From a virus, in the IMG/VR virus record IMGVR_UViG_3300012920_000279, positions 1 to 23,197 of that record: DNA of 23,197 bases, one strand, 5' to 3'. The translations under genes and the position numbers were made by a program. The notes beneath the pieces were generated by a model, which searched no databases, was not told the DNA's origin, and saw only the letters and a list, made by a program, of their open reading frames with translations. Numbering within the stretch: position 1 is the stretch's first letter; each line of letters starts with the position of its first letter. Shown here one piece after another: positions 13,204 through 21,105 of this stretch.

Positions 13204-15135
13204 TTACCCAGCGACTTCTTCAAAAGCCACGCCAGTTCTTGTTGCTACAAATGATAATGTGATAAAGTTGATACTTCTTGCTGGTTTAATGAAAATCTCA
13301 GCAATAAATTCATTTCTATCAATTACTTCACCTGTATTGTTTGATTCATCACACACTACTAAAAAGTCTGTGATACCACGTCTACCTTGTACTTCTCTTA
13401 GGAAAGGTTCTACAATGTTTCTAAAGTTAGCTCTTGTAAATTCATCATTGAACTCAAAAAGTTGAAATTTAGAAGCAGTTGATATTGCCTTCTCTAATAC
13501 AATAAACAATCTTCTTACGTTTATTCTATCAAAAGCACTTGGTGATGTTAGACCTGTTTTGTCTCCGAATAATACAGTACCTTGACCTGGGAAGGTCACT
13601 ACTGGATTTATTCTTTTAACATACAATTGATCTCTTTGTGTTTTAGTAGGGTTGAACGCTAATTTAACAGCGCCTCTAATTACTCCTCTGTTGAAACCAG
13701 CAGGAGAGAACCATGAGTCTGCTACTAAATCTGTTCTAGCAGCCAAACCAGCTAAATCACCATTTAATGGTACATATCTGTAAACATCATTGTATCTGTC
13801 GTACATGTATTTGTAACCACTATCGAATACAACATATGAAGACGATCTTATGTTATCAAAGAAATCAATAACATTTGCTTTTTGTGTATGTGAGTTAGTC
13901 ACATTCACAACGTCTGCTCTCTGTGGAGAAGCAAAAACGACAGCGTCTTTTCTGTTTTCTGCGATTGTAATTACGTTGTCAACATGAGTTGTTGAACCTG
14001 ATGGTCCACACATTAACAATGAAACGTCTTCAATATCTGAATCAGTAAACTTCTCGTAAGCAGTTTTTAATTCACCAGCTGTAACGGCAGAACCGTCAGA
14101 ACCAGCGGATAATGATTCATTTGTTGGAGTATTAACTGCTGTAAAAGTTGTACTAGCAGATGTTGATCCCCAATTTGTACCTGAACTGTTGTGGTCTGTC
14201 CAGTAAATGTATTGAGACTTATTGTATAACACGTTAGGATAATAGTTATCATCACCTTGTGGTGTTTTAGCGTCTGAAGCTTTAGATAAGTTACTAAATG
14301 TTTCAATGATTGTACCAGGTTTGCCTGATATACCACCATCTTCATCTACTACAACAACGTGTATTTCGTCATTGCTACCTGATCTATCAGATACATAAGG
14401 TGAAGTACCTGGAGCACCGTCAACGGCGTCAAAGTATCTCCATCTTCTTTTTACTGTAGCATTATCTACAACAGCAGTTTGTAAACCACCTTGACCTAAA
14501 GGATGTTGAACTATTGTTAAAGTGTTTGTTGATATTCCTGTTATTCTATATTTTTCACCAGTTGTAAAGTCTGTTCCAGAAGCAGTTGTTGAGAACTCTA
14601 AAATGTCTCCTACGTTAAAAGATGTTCCGTCATCAACGTCAATAGTTGTGTCGCCAACGGCTGTTCCTGAACCTTCATTTACTAATGATGAAGAGTTTTC
14701 TTCAAAAGCAGTAGCACTAGGGCAAGTTGAAACTAATAAGTTATTTCCCCATGTTCCTGCTGTTCTAGCGGCGAAAGTTCCAATGTTTAATGAACCGTCC
14801 GCATAGTTGTCCTGATAGTCAGTTGTATTTTTAATCAACTGTGAACTACCACCTGTATTTGCGTTTGTTAATCCAGTGTTTTGTGCCCGAACTACCTTTA
14901 GAGCGTTAGAGTATTGTAAGAACGAAGCGGCAGTAAAAAAATATTCAAATGTTGAAGTATTTGGTTTACCGAACGTATCTACTAAATCTTGCTCACTAGA
15001 TACCGTGATTACTTCATCAAGTGGACCTTGAATTGCTTGTATAGCAACTCCTCCGATTGATGTTGACACGGCAGGAATGATTCTAGTTAAATCTCTTTCC
15101 TGTACGAGAACTCCTGGTGATACTTGAAATGCCAT
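13204..15135 (-). CDS. gp18: gp18-like contractile tail sheath protein
   Basis: The 643-residue protein is the contractile sheath subunit (T4 gp18 659 aa). The N-terminus SPGVLVQERDLTRIIPAVSTS and LDEVITVSSEQDLVDTFGKP are classic sheath motifs. The C-terminal domain shows RINVRRLFIVLEKAIS, FNDEFTRANFRNIVEPFL and RGITDFLVVCDESNNT, which form the conserved inner layer. The central part (about 130-400) is the variable surface domain and is rich in Ser, Thr and Gly. AAGGAGA precedes the ATG. The 78-nt leader from its late promoter holds a perfect hairpin. Downstream gp19 is the tube it surrounds. Confidence 0.97.
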   Translation of the reverse strand: MAFQVSPGVLVQERDLTRIIPAVSTSIGGVAIQAIQGPLDEVITVSSEQDLVDTFGKPNTSTFEYFFTAASFLQYSNALKVVRAQNTGLTNANTGGSSQLIKNTTDYQDNYADGSLNIGTFAARTAGTWGNNLLVSTCPSATAFEENSSSLVNEGSGTAVGDTTIDVDDGTSFNVGDILEFSTTASGTDFTTGEKYRITGISTNTLTIVQHPLGQGGLQTAVVDNATVKRRWRYFDAVDGAPGTSPYVSDRSGSNDEIHVVVVDEDGGISGKPGTIIETFSNLSKASDAKTPQGDDNYYPNVLYNKSQYIYWTDHNSSGTNWGSTSASTTFTAVNTPTNESLSAGSDGSAVTAGELKTAYEKFTDSDIEDVSLLMCGPSGSTTHVDNVITIAENRKDAVVFASPQRADVVNVTNSHTQKANVIDFFDNIRSSSYVVFDSGYKYMYDRYNDVYRYVPLNGDLAGLAARTDLVADSWFSPAGFNRGVIRGAVKLAFNPTKTQRDQLYVKRINPVVTFPGQGTVLFGDKTGLTSPSAFDRINVRRLFIVLEKAISTASKFQLFEFNDEFTRANFRNIVEPFLREVQGRRGITDFLVVCDESNNTGEVIDRNEFIAEIFIKPARSINFITLSFVATRTGVAFEEVAG

Positions 15136-15176
15136 AAGATTCTCCTTAATTAGCTATCATTTTTTTAATCAAAACT

Positions 15177-15192
15177 CGTAAGTTTTCTTACG
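15177..15192 (-). promoter_or_regulatory. Stem-loop in the gp18 5' leader
   Basis: CGTAAG and CTTACG form a perfect 6-bp stem around AAAA on the minus strand, about 20 nt after the predicted start of the gp18 late transcript. Copies of AGTTTTGA flank the region on both sides (near 15197-15204 and 15169-15176). No U-tract follows directly, so it is not a standard terminator. A 5' stabilising hairpin or translational control element is likelier. Confidence 0.5.
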
Positions 15193-15218
15193 CCCATAGT
15201 CAAAACTTTTTATACAGA

Positions 15219-15226
15219 TATTTATA
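15219..15226 (-). promoter_or_regulatory. gp18: Late promoter (TATAAATA) for gp18-gp19
   Basis: Exact TATAAATA on the minus strand in the gp17-gp18 spacer, with the predicted start near 15213 and a leader of about 78 nt, the longest in this window. Confidence 0.85.
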
Positions 15227-15237
15227 ATAACAGTAAA

Positions 15238-16866
15238 TTACAGTCCTTTTCTTGTAACTGGATGCCATACTGTACCATATTCGTCTGAAAATGACTGTTC
15301 TTCTTCAGGTGTACCGTCATCTATAAAACCAAATGGTGCCATATCTTGTTCTATGAGCTTTTCTTGTTCTACATAAAGTTGATTTCTAACGTTAGTATTG
15401 GTCATTTCTTTAAAATATGCTTGATTAGATAACCAACCAAATATAACTAAGCATGTAATTAAATCGTCATTACAACCATCTTCAGCTTGCCAACTATTAC
15501 CTCTTTTACTGAAAGTTGACATTTCTTCTATAATGTTAAAGTCATTTACAATTAACTTATCACTTTCGACTAATGTCTTAAAATTAGAACAACCTAGTTT
15601 TTTAATCTGTTTAGTCATTCTAACACCTAATGATGTACCTCTGCCACTAAATTGGGCACCTAATAGTTGACCTGCTCTACCTCTTTGAGTTGTCATTAAT
15701 AAATTATCATACTCTATTTCAAAATGTAAGGCGTCTGATATTTGTTGACCTAAATCATTTACTTCAACTAAAGTATGAGCAGTGTTATATGCTTTAGCAA
15801 CTTTAGCTATGATATTAGGAAAAACATATGGTTTGATTTCATTGTTTCTATATTTTGCTACAACTCTATAAGGCATTTGTGTTACATCAAATACTACAAA
15901 TGCTGAATAATCTTTAACTGTGCCTCTTGCTACGTCAACTGTACAAACATAAGTATGATTCTTTTTAGGTCTCTCGTATATATCAACACCTGCGTTTGAC
16001 TCAATAGGTGGTAAATGTGCTAATGCTTTAATTTTTGATGGTGAAATTAAAGTATCTACACTACCTAAAAATTCACACTCAAACTCTGATTGAAACTGCT
16101 CAGGACTTGTGTTTCTAATTGTTTCTTCTTTCCACTTTTCGTCTCTGCCAGGTACCTCTGACCAATGTACATCAATAGGTACATAATCATTTCTTTTGTT
16201 TTCAGCGTCAACCCATAACTTATAATACATATTCATTCCGTGTGGTGTTGATACTATAATCATTTTAGTTTTTTGACCAGATGAGATAGTAGGATAAACT
16301 GAACTAAAAAACATTTCTGCTATATTAGCAGGCACGAAAGCAAACTCGTCTAAAAATATAATGTTAAATGATCCACCTCGAATAGCACTTGAAGATGTAG
16401 CGGCTGCTACAATAGTTGATTTATTTTCTAATTCTATATTACCTTTATTCCAGTTTATAATACCTTGTTGTAACCATTTAGGTAAATTTTCATAGGCTAA
16501 TTGTAAACGACCTAATATATCTCTAGCAGTTGATGATTTGTTTGCTAATATGGCAATGTTAGAATTAGGATTAAATAAAGCATAATGTAAAAGATATGAT
16601 ACAGTTGTTGTTGATTTACCTGATTGTCTAGGTAGTTTACAAATAGTGAATCTATTATTATGTATTGTTCTTACAATATGTTTTTGAAAGTCATACATTT
16701 TAAAAGGTACAAGACCCTCATCTAAAGATACAATCTTCATATAGTTTTCCATAAAATATAATGGATCTTCAGCACACTTTTGATATTCTACTATTTGTTC
16801 TTTAGTAAACTCAACAGGTGTATTTACTTTTTTTAGATTTGGGTTACCTAAATATGCGTCAGTCAT
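15238..16866 (-). CDS. gp17: gp17-like terminase large subunit
   Basis: The 542-residue packaging motor protein is shorter than T4 gp17 (610 aa). The ATPase domain has the Walker A-like LPRQSGKST at 78-86, Walker B IIFLDEF at 169-175 and the coupling motif STPHG at 206-210. The RNase H-like nuclease domain carries its acidic residues in CTVDVARG (Asp311), LVEVND (Glu368) and GCNDDLI (Asp467/468). FECEFLGSVDTLISP links the two domains. It translocates DNA through the gp20 portal and cuts the concatemer. The ATG overlaps the ParB-like ORF by 8 nt. All catalytic residues are present. Confidence 0.97.
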   Translation of the reverse strand: MTDAYLGNPNLKKVNTPVEFTKEQIVEYQKCAEDPLYFMENYMKIVSLDEGLVPFKMYDFQKHIVRTIHNNRFTICKLPRQSGKSTTTVSYLLHYALFNPNSNIAILANKSSTARDILGRLQLAYENLPKWLQQGIINWNKGNIELENKSTIVAAATSSSAIRGGSFNIIFLDEFAFVPANIAEMFFSSVYPTISSGQKTKMIIVSTPHGMNMYYKLWVDAENKRNDYVPIDVHWSEVPGRDEKWKEETIRNTSPEQFQSEFECEFLGSVDTLISPSKIKALAHLPPIESNAGVDIYERPKKNHTYVCTVDVARGTVKDYSAFVVFDVTQMPYRVVAKYRNNEIKPYVFPNIIAKVAKAYNTAHTLVEVNDLGQQISDALHFEIEYDNLLMTTQRGRAGQLLGAQFSGRGTSLGVRMTKQIKKLGCSNFKTLVESDKLIVNDFNIIEEMSTFSKRGNSWQAEDGCNDDLITCLVIFGWLSNQAYFKEMTNTNVRNQLYVEQEKLIEQDMAPFGFIDDGTPEEEQSFSDEYGTVWHPVTRKGL

Positions 16867-17158
16867 TTACTATTATACCTTCTATATGGGTGTATCCCAT
16901 TTTTTTAGCAGTCGTAATTCTTTGACTACCTTTTAAAACAACTAAATCTTTTTCTGTATATCTAACACCTAAAGCACCTACTCTAGGATTAGGATTTATT
17001 TTTCTTTGTTCAACTTCAATAGGAGTTTGTAGCGTGTTTGATTTTAGTAAATCTTCTAATACTATATTATTTTTTTCATAGTATCTATCAAAGTGTAGAT
17101 CACTTATCGCTAGTATCTTCTTTTTCGGGTGTGATATTTTTGCTTTTAATATTTTCAT
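16859..17158 (-). CDS. Small ParB-like (ParB/sulfiredoxin fold) protein between terminase subunits
   Basis: The 99-residue protein ends with VLKGSQRITTAKKMGYTHIEGIIV (residues 74-97). This matches the G-x-x-R-x-x-A-x-x-x-x-G-x-x-x-I-x-x-I-(I/V) core of ParB-like domains, preceded by TPIEVE in the usual N-terminal strand position. The only ATG near the front (17156-17158) places the first 59 nt inside the gp16 gene in another frame; the far end overlaps gp17 by 8 nt. There is no helix-turn-helix or other DNA-binding extension. In plasmid partition this fold binds CTP; phage single-domain versions are uncharacterised or nuclease-like. A packaging-related role is inferred only from location. Confidence 0.72.
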   Translation of the reverse strand: MKILKAKISHPKKKILAISDLHFDRYYEKNNIVLEDLLKSNTLQTPIEVEQRKINPNPRVGALGVRYTEKDLVVLKGSQRITTAKKMGYTHIEGIIVND

Positions 17159-17558
17159 TTTTTAACATTTTCTGTAATTCAGCAGTAGAACCTACAAACA
17201 AAGCATTTTTAATTTGTGCGTTTGCTGTTTTAGGTAATTCTTTTAAATCTTTTAGTTTCTTTTGTAAGTCTTGTAATTTATCTACCGTTTGACCTACTTG
17301 TCCTATTAATTGACCAGCAACTTCATATGCTCTAGGATGTTGTCCTTCTCTAGCAATATCTAATATGCCGTCTATTGCTTCTTGTCCTCTTTCAATAAGA
17401 TTATAATAGTTTTCTCTACTATATTTGTAATCATTATCTACGTCTGGACTTTCTTTTTTTTCTATTCTAGGTACAGCAGGTTTAAATTCTTTTTGAACAA
17501 CAGGCTGTTTTGATTCTATGCCTAAAATTTCATTTACCTTATCTTCTAGTTTTGTCAT
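17100..17558 (-). CDS. gp16: gp16-like terminase small subunit
   Basis: The 152-residue protein fits T4 gp16 (164 aa) in size and location. gp16 forms rings that regulate gp17 and recognise phage DNA for packaging initiation. The middle (about 48-115) is predicted helical and coiled-coil: YNLIERGQEAIDGILDIARE, then VGQTVDKLQDLQKKLKDL, typical of the marine gp16 group. The N- and C-termini are charged and probably flexible. The last 59 nt overlap the small ParB-like gene. gp15 lies just upstream, with a two-base gap. Confidence 0.9.
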   Translation of the reverse strand: MTKLEDKVNEILGIESKQPVVQKEFKPAVPRIEKKESPDVDNDYKYSRENYYNLIERGQEAIDGILDIAREGQHPRAYEVAGQLIGQVGQTVDKLQDLQKKLKDLKELPKTANAQIKNALFVGSTAELQKMLKNENIKSKNITPEKEDTSDK

Positions 17559-17560
17559 AA

Positions 17561-18367
17561 TTACTCATCACTGTCAGTTGATGGATTATACTTTTTACCA
17601 TCTTCAAATTGACTTATTGTAGTTGTAAATCCAAAATCATCATCTGCGTCAGCACTTGTAGGATCAGGTGTAATCTCAATTCTAATTTCTCTTGCTTTGT
17701 CTGTTGTGTCGGTATCAGAATACAAATCTGATTGAACAGTTTTGATAACACTTTGAGTTGTAGCAGGACCATATAAGTAAGTTTTAGCAGTAAACCCTAA
17801 TGTATAAGTGACTGCTCGTCTTGTTGTATAATTACCTGTATAACTATCTTCATATTGAACACTATTTAAAACAATAGGCACGTCTCTCTTAATACTTAAA
17901 TTAGGTATAGCATTTATTGTTACTGTATAATCAGGTTGAAAGAAAGGTAGTATTTGTTCTATAATTTGTAAACCACCCTCAGCAGTTGCCGTAAAAGAAA
18001 ATAAATTAAAACTAATATTGTATGGCACAGGCATATAATTAAAATCCATAATTTTTCCTGTTTTGCCTGTTTTAACTCTTTTAAATTTTTGAACTCTGGT
18101 AAGTTTTCTAGTAGGATCATATTGTATACCTGAAATCTCAAAACCTAATCTAGGTAAAGTAACAGCAAATTCTCTATTATCTAAACTAGGTTGTTGATCT
18201 AATCTAGTTAAAAACTTTTCTTTAGGTCCATAACCTAATGGTACTCTAATAGATTGAACTGTATTACCACTAGAGTCTTTTCTTCTTATTTGTATATTGT
18301 TAAAAATTTGACCAAACGCAATGGTCATTTTTCTTAAACTTTGATTGTAAAAATAAGTACCAAACAT
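17561..18367 (-). CDS. gp15: gp15-like tail sheath stabiliser / tail terminator
   Basis: The 268-residue protein matches T4 gp15 (272 aa) across its length: MFGTYFYNQSLRKMTIAFGQ, FNNIQIRRKD, IRVPLGYGPKEKFL, and the signature GLQIIEQILPFFQPDYTVTI followed by KRDVPIVLNSVQYED. gp15 forms a hexamer on top of the completed tail, locks the last sheath ring and provides the surface for head joining. It follows the gp14 stop by one base and precedes gp16 by two, in the T4 order gp13-gp14-gp15-gp16-gp17. Confidence 0.96.
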   Translation of the reverse strand: MFGTYFYNQSLRKMTIAFGQIFNNIQIRRKDSSGNTVQSIRVPLGYGPKEKFLTRLDQQPSLDNREFAVTLPRLGFEISGIQYDPTRKLTRVQKFKRVKTGKTGKIMDFNYMPVPYNISFNLFSFTATAEGGLQIIEQILPFFQPDYTVTINAIPNLSIKRDVPIVLNSVQYEDSYTGNYTTRRAVTYTLGFTAKTYLYGPATTQSVIKTVQSDLYSDTDTTDKAREIRIEITPDPTSADADDDFGFTTTISQFEDGKKYNPSTDSDE

Positions 18368-18368
18368 G

Positions 18369-19160
18369 TTATAATCCGTTATCTACATCCCCAAAAGGAT
18401 TTCTTTCTGTGAAGTCTAATATATCGTCTGCTGTAGATGATGTATCAAAACCTGCTTCACTATCTAAGTCTGTGTTATCAGCATATGGTGATTGTGTTTG
18501 AAGAGCATAAGTTTCTAATAAGAAGTAATTTGCCTCATCATCAACACTATCGTTTTCTAATAATAATGAACCATCTTCATTTTCTAAAGTCATTTGATGA
18601 GCAAGTTGATCTAATGAGTATTTGTCTTCAGCAGCGTCAACACTAGCAACACCTGTGTCAATTCTTTCTGAACTATATTCCCAACGTGTAACTCTAAGTT
18701 TGTAAATAGGCAATTGACCTAATTGAAAGAATGGTTCCTGATCTTCAACAAATTGAATTTCAAAATAACTATTCATCAAAGGCATATAAATTATATCGCC
18801 TTCGTTTGGTCTGCCTGATTTTATTAGAGTAGCAGGATCATCAACTAAATCATTCCATCTTCTTTTAGCGATACAGAAAGTTGTATCTTCTCTGATCTCT
18901 AAACCAAACTTGTTAATAATTTCTTGTTCGCCAGCAAAACCATCTGTACTTTCAAAATACATTTCTGCTAAATAAGCGGCATTAAATTTAGACGCAACGT
19001 CTTCGCCTAAAATTAAGTCTTGGTTAACTAATGTTCTTGGTAAGTAATATACGTCATGTCCGTATATTTTAAGACCTTCTATGATTAGATTTTCATAAAG
19101 TCTTTTTTCGTTTGTCGAACCGATACCATCGCCGCCTTGAAAATAATGGTTAACTGGCAT
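18369..19160 (-). CDS. gp14: gp14-like neck protein
   Basis: The 263-residue protein matches T4 gp14 (256 aa). Shared stretches include EGLKIYGHDVYYLPRTLVNQD followed by LGEDVASKFNAAY, then EGDIIYMPLMNSYFEI and DQEPFFQLGQ, and the C-terminal RNPFGDVDNG, similar to the T4 SPFDND tail. gp14 with gp13 forms the neck that closes the filled head and receives the tail. It lies 4 nt after gp13 and 1 nt before gp15, so this is a tight three-gene unit read from the promoter ahead of gp13. Confidence 0.95.
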   Translation of the reverse strand: MPVNHYFQGGDGIGSTNEKRLYENLIIEGLKIYGHDVYYLPRTLVNQDLILGEDVASKFNAAYLAEMYFESTDGFAGEQEIINKFGLEIREDTTFCIAKRRWNDLVDDPATLIKSGRPNEGDIIYMPLMNSYFEIQFVEDQEPFFQLGQLPIYKLRVTRWEYSSERIDTGVASVDAAEDKYSLDQLAHQMTLENEDGSLLLENDSVDDEANYFLLETYALQTQSPYADNTDLDSEAGFDTSSTADDILDFTERNPFGDVDNGL

Positions 19161-19164
19161 GGCA

Positions 19165-19977
19165 TTATCCTATCATTATAGCTGGGTTTAACTCGTATGT
19201 TGTTCTTAATTCTTGTTCTAATTTATCTACGTCTGCTAATGCTTCAGTATATATTTGTTGACCATTTAATGTAACACCACCTAACATAGCGACACCATTA
19301 AATTTTGATAAGTTAGCGCCCCATTGTTTTTTAAATAAAGCAGTAACATATCTTTTCAAAAATATATCATTAAAAACATCCGTATATGTTGCTGGGTCTA
19401 ATTTTCTATAACATTCAATAACCAAATATTCATCTACTTGTAAATCATTACCCCAATCCATATCAATATATAATCTATTATCATGTTGATTAAATCTTAA
19501 TGGTTTTTCACCTACTAAAATATGATCTAAAAAATCTAGTTGTCTTAAAACAATGTCATAGTTAATTACACTAGTTGAAGAAAAATCATAAAGATCATTT
19601 AATCTTAATTGGTATCTTACATCAAATAAGTTTAGATTTCCTTTATCTGAAAAAGGAAACATATTGATTACAGATACTACTGATTCTGGTACGACAAGAT
19701 AATTATTATCTTCATTCCAAGTTGTTGTAGTAGAGCCTGAAGTAACTGATTCTGATTCAGGATTAATAGCAGACAAACGAGTTTTATCTGCCTCTGTTAA
19801 TTTATATTTTAGATATGTTCTTCTAATACCATCATAATGATATTGAGCATAATATTGTAGTGCTTCGTCCAATCTATCTTCTAGTTGGTCGTCATCTACA
19901 TTTATTTCTATAACAGGTTTCCCTAATGCTCTTAAAGCATATTCTTTTAAATTTGCTCTACTTGACGGTGTTGCCAT
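19165..19977 (-). CDS. gp13: gp13-like neck protein
   Basis: The 270-residue protein is shorter than T4 gp13 (309 aa) but keeps its pattern. The N-terminus (SSRANLKEYALRALGKPVIEINVDDDQLEDRLDEAL) is a typical head-completion helical fold, followed by YYAQYHYDGIRRTYLKYKLT. A central NMFPFSDKGNLNLFDVRYQLRLNDLYD segment and a C-terminal FLKRYVTALFKKQWGANLSKF complete the family signature. gp13 binds the portal after packaging. AAGGAT precedes the ATG inside an 11-nt predicted leader from the late promoter. Confidence 0.94.
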   Translation of the reverse strand: MATPSSRANLKEYALRALGKPVIEINVDDDQLEDRLDEALQYYAQYHYDGIRRTYLKYKLTEADKTRLSAINPESESVTSGSTTTTWNEDNNYLVVPESVVSVINMFPFSDKGNLNLFDVRYQLRLNDLYDFSSTSVINYDIVLRQLDFLDHILVGEKPLRFNQHDNRLYIDMDWGNDLQVDEYLVIECYRKLDPATYTDVFNDIFLKRYVTALFKKQWGANLSKFNGVAMLGGVTLNGQQIYTEALADVDKLEQELRTTYELNPAIMIG

Positions 19978-19993
19978 TGTTTATCCTTTTAAA

Positions 19994-20001
19994 TATTTAT
20001 A
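19994..20001 (-). promoter_or_regulatory. gp13: Late promoter (TATAAATA) for gp13-gp14-gp15
   Basis: Exact TATAAATA on the minus strand, 16 nt ahead of the gp13 ATG. The predicted 11-nt leader starts AAGGAT, so the ribosome site is at the very 5' end of the transcript. Confidence 0.85.
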
Positions 20002-20005
20002 ACTA

Positions 20006-21067
20006 TTAACCAAGCGCAATTGCTTGAGAAATAGAGAACGATTGTGTAGCAAGTGTGCCTGTTATTACAGGTAAAGTTAAAGTTACGTTACCTGAATATG
20101 TTGAGTGAGCTGCTGATTTCAATGAAGTATAGTGAGCATTACTTGACTCACAATAAAATCTTTGTTCGGCAACACTACCTGTTCCTGTTCTAATCTCAAT
20201 TAATCCATCTGTTACAGATACACCACCACTTGAACCATTACCATCTAAATTTACTTTACCTGATCCGTTAGGTAATAATTGTATATTAGCGTTTGACGTT
20301 GACACTATATCATTGCTGTTAACATCTAAATCACCACCTAATTGAGGTGTTGAATCTTCTACTATATTTGATATTGCTGAAGATGTGGCAAGACCAGATA
20401 CTAAAACTGATCTAGCAACTTTTTTAAGTCCACCACCTGAAGTATCAACTGCTAATAAAACGTCATCACTAGCAATTGTACTAATAGCACCTAATTCAGA
20501 TACAGCTTTTGAACTAAATTTAGAACCATCAGCAACTAAAATATTACCACTTGTATTTGTAGTTAAAGTTATGTCGTTAGAATTTACAGTTAAATCACCA
20601 TCTATTCTAACACTTTCGCCAAAATCTATTATACTAGAGTCAGCTGAAATAATTTGATTACCTGATATTGTAATACCACCAGATGTTATACTTGTAATAC
20701 CTGTAATAGTAGCACTTGAAAAATCTACAGCACTAGCAGGTACTCCAGCAAGTCCTGGACCTAATTGTGATACATTAATTCTTTTTTCTGTACCACCATC
20801 TGAAATAGCAACTTGATCGGTTGACGCAACAGTAATACTAGTACCGTCAGTCATGCCGTCTATATTTAAAACAGCCTCTACTGTACCAAATTCTAAGGCA
20901 CTAGCGCCTGAGTTAACTTTTAATACTTGACCAGCACTACCGATAGATAACGAAGCACCCAAGCCACCATGTGTTAATGCGATAAATTCACCCGATTGAT
21001 ATTCTGCCAAACCTGTGGCATTGTTATCATCATCAAATACGGTTCTTATCGGTGTTTTTGCTGACAT
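20006..21067 (-). CDS. Fibre-like virion structural protein
   Basis: The 353-residue protein is low in Lys, Arg and Cys and rich in Ser, Thr, Gly, Asp and Asn. It has repeated beta-helix-like phrases such as SIGSAGQVLKVNSGASALEFG, DLTVNSNDITLTTNTSGNILVADG and PQLGGDLDVNSNDI. The last is a hallmark of fibre and baseplate-periphery proteins in marine T4-like phages. The C-terminus (YSGNVTLTLPVITGTLATQSFSISQAIALG) is also typical of such proteins. It sits just ahead of gp13, where T4 has its gp10-gp11-gp12 tail periphery genes. I infer a tail fibre or short-fibre role but cannot tell which T4 protein, if any, it replaces. It has its own late promoter. Confidence 0.85.
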   Translation of the reverse strand: MSAKTPIRTVFDDDNNATGLAEYQSGEFIALTHGGLGASLSIGSAGQVLKVNSGASALEFGTVEAVLNIDGMTDGTSITVASTDQVAISDGGTEKRINVSQLGPGLAGVPASAVDFSSATITGITSITSGGITISGNQIISADSSIIDFGESVRIDGDLTVNSNDITLTTNTSGNILVADGSKFSSKAVSELGAISTIASDDVLLAVDTSGGGLKKVARSVLVSGLATSSAISNIVEDSTPQLGGDLDVNSNDIVSTSNANIQLLPNGSGKVNLDGNGSSGGVSVTDGLIEIRTGTGSVAEQRFYCESSNAHYTSLKSAAHSTYSGNVTLTLPVITGTLATQSFSISQAIALG

Positions 21068-21086
21068 AAAATCTCCTTAATTACAA

Positions 21087-21094
21087 TATTTATA
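21087..21094 (-). promoter_or_regulatory. Late promoter (TATAAATA) for the 353-residue structural protein
   Basis: Exact TATAAATA on the minus strand, 19 nt ahead of the ATG at 21067. The 14-nt predicted leader contains AAGGAGA. Confidence 0.85.
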
Positions 21095-21105
21095 TATATT
21101 CTCCA

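Noticed and set aside
13160-13465. 101-codon plus-strand ORF over the gp18-gp19 junction
   Set aside because: Antisense to two well-supported tail genes; a shadow of their codon pattern.
14067-14345. 92-codon minus-strand ORF inside gp18
   Set aside because: Alternate frame of the variable sheath domain, rich in Gln, Leu and Thr repeats expected from a frame-shifted Ser/Thr-rich gene.
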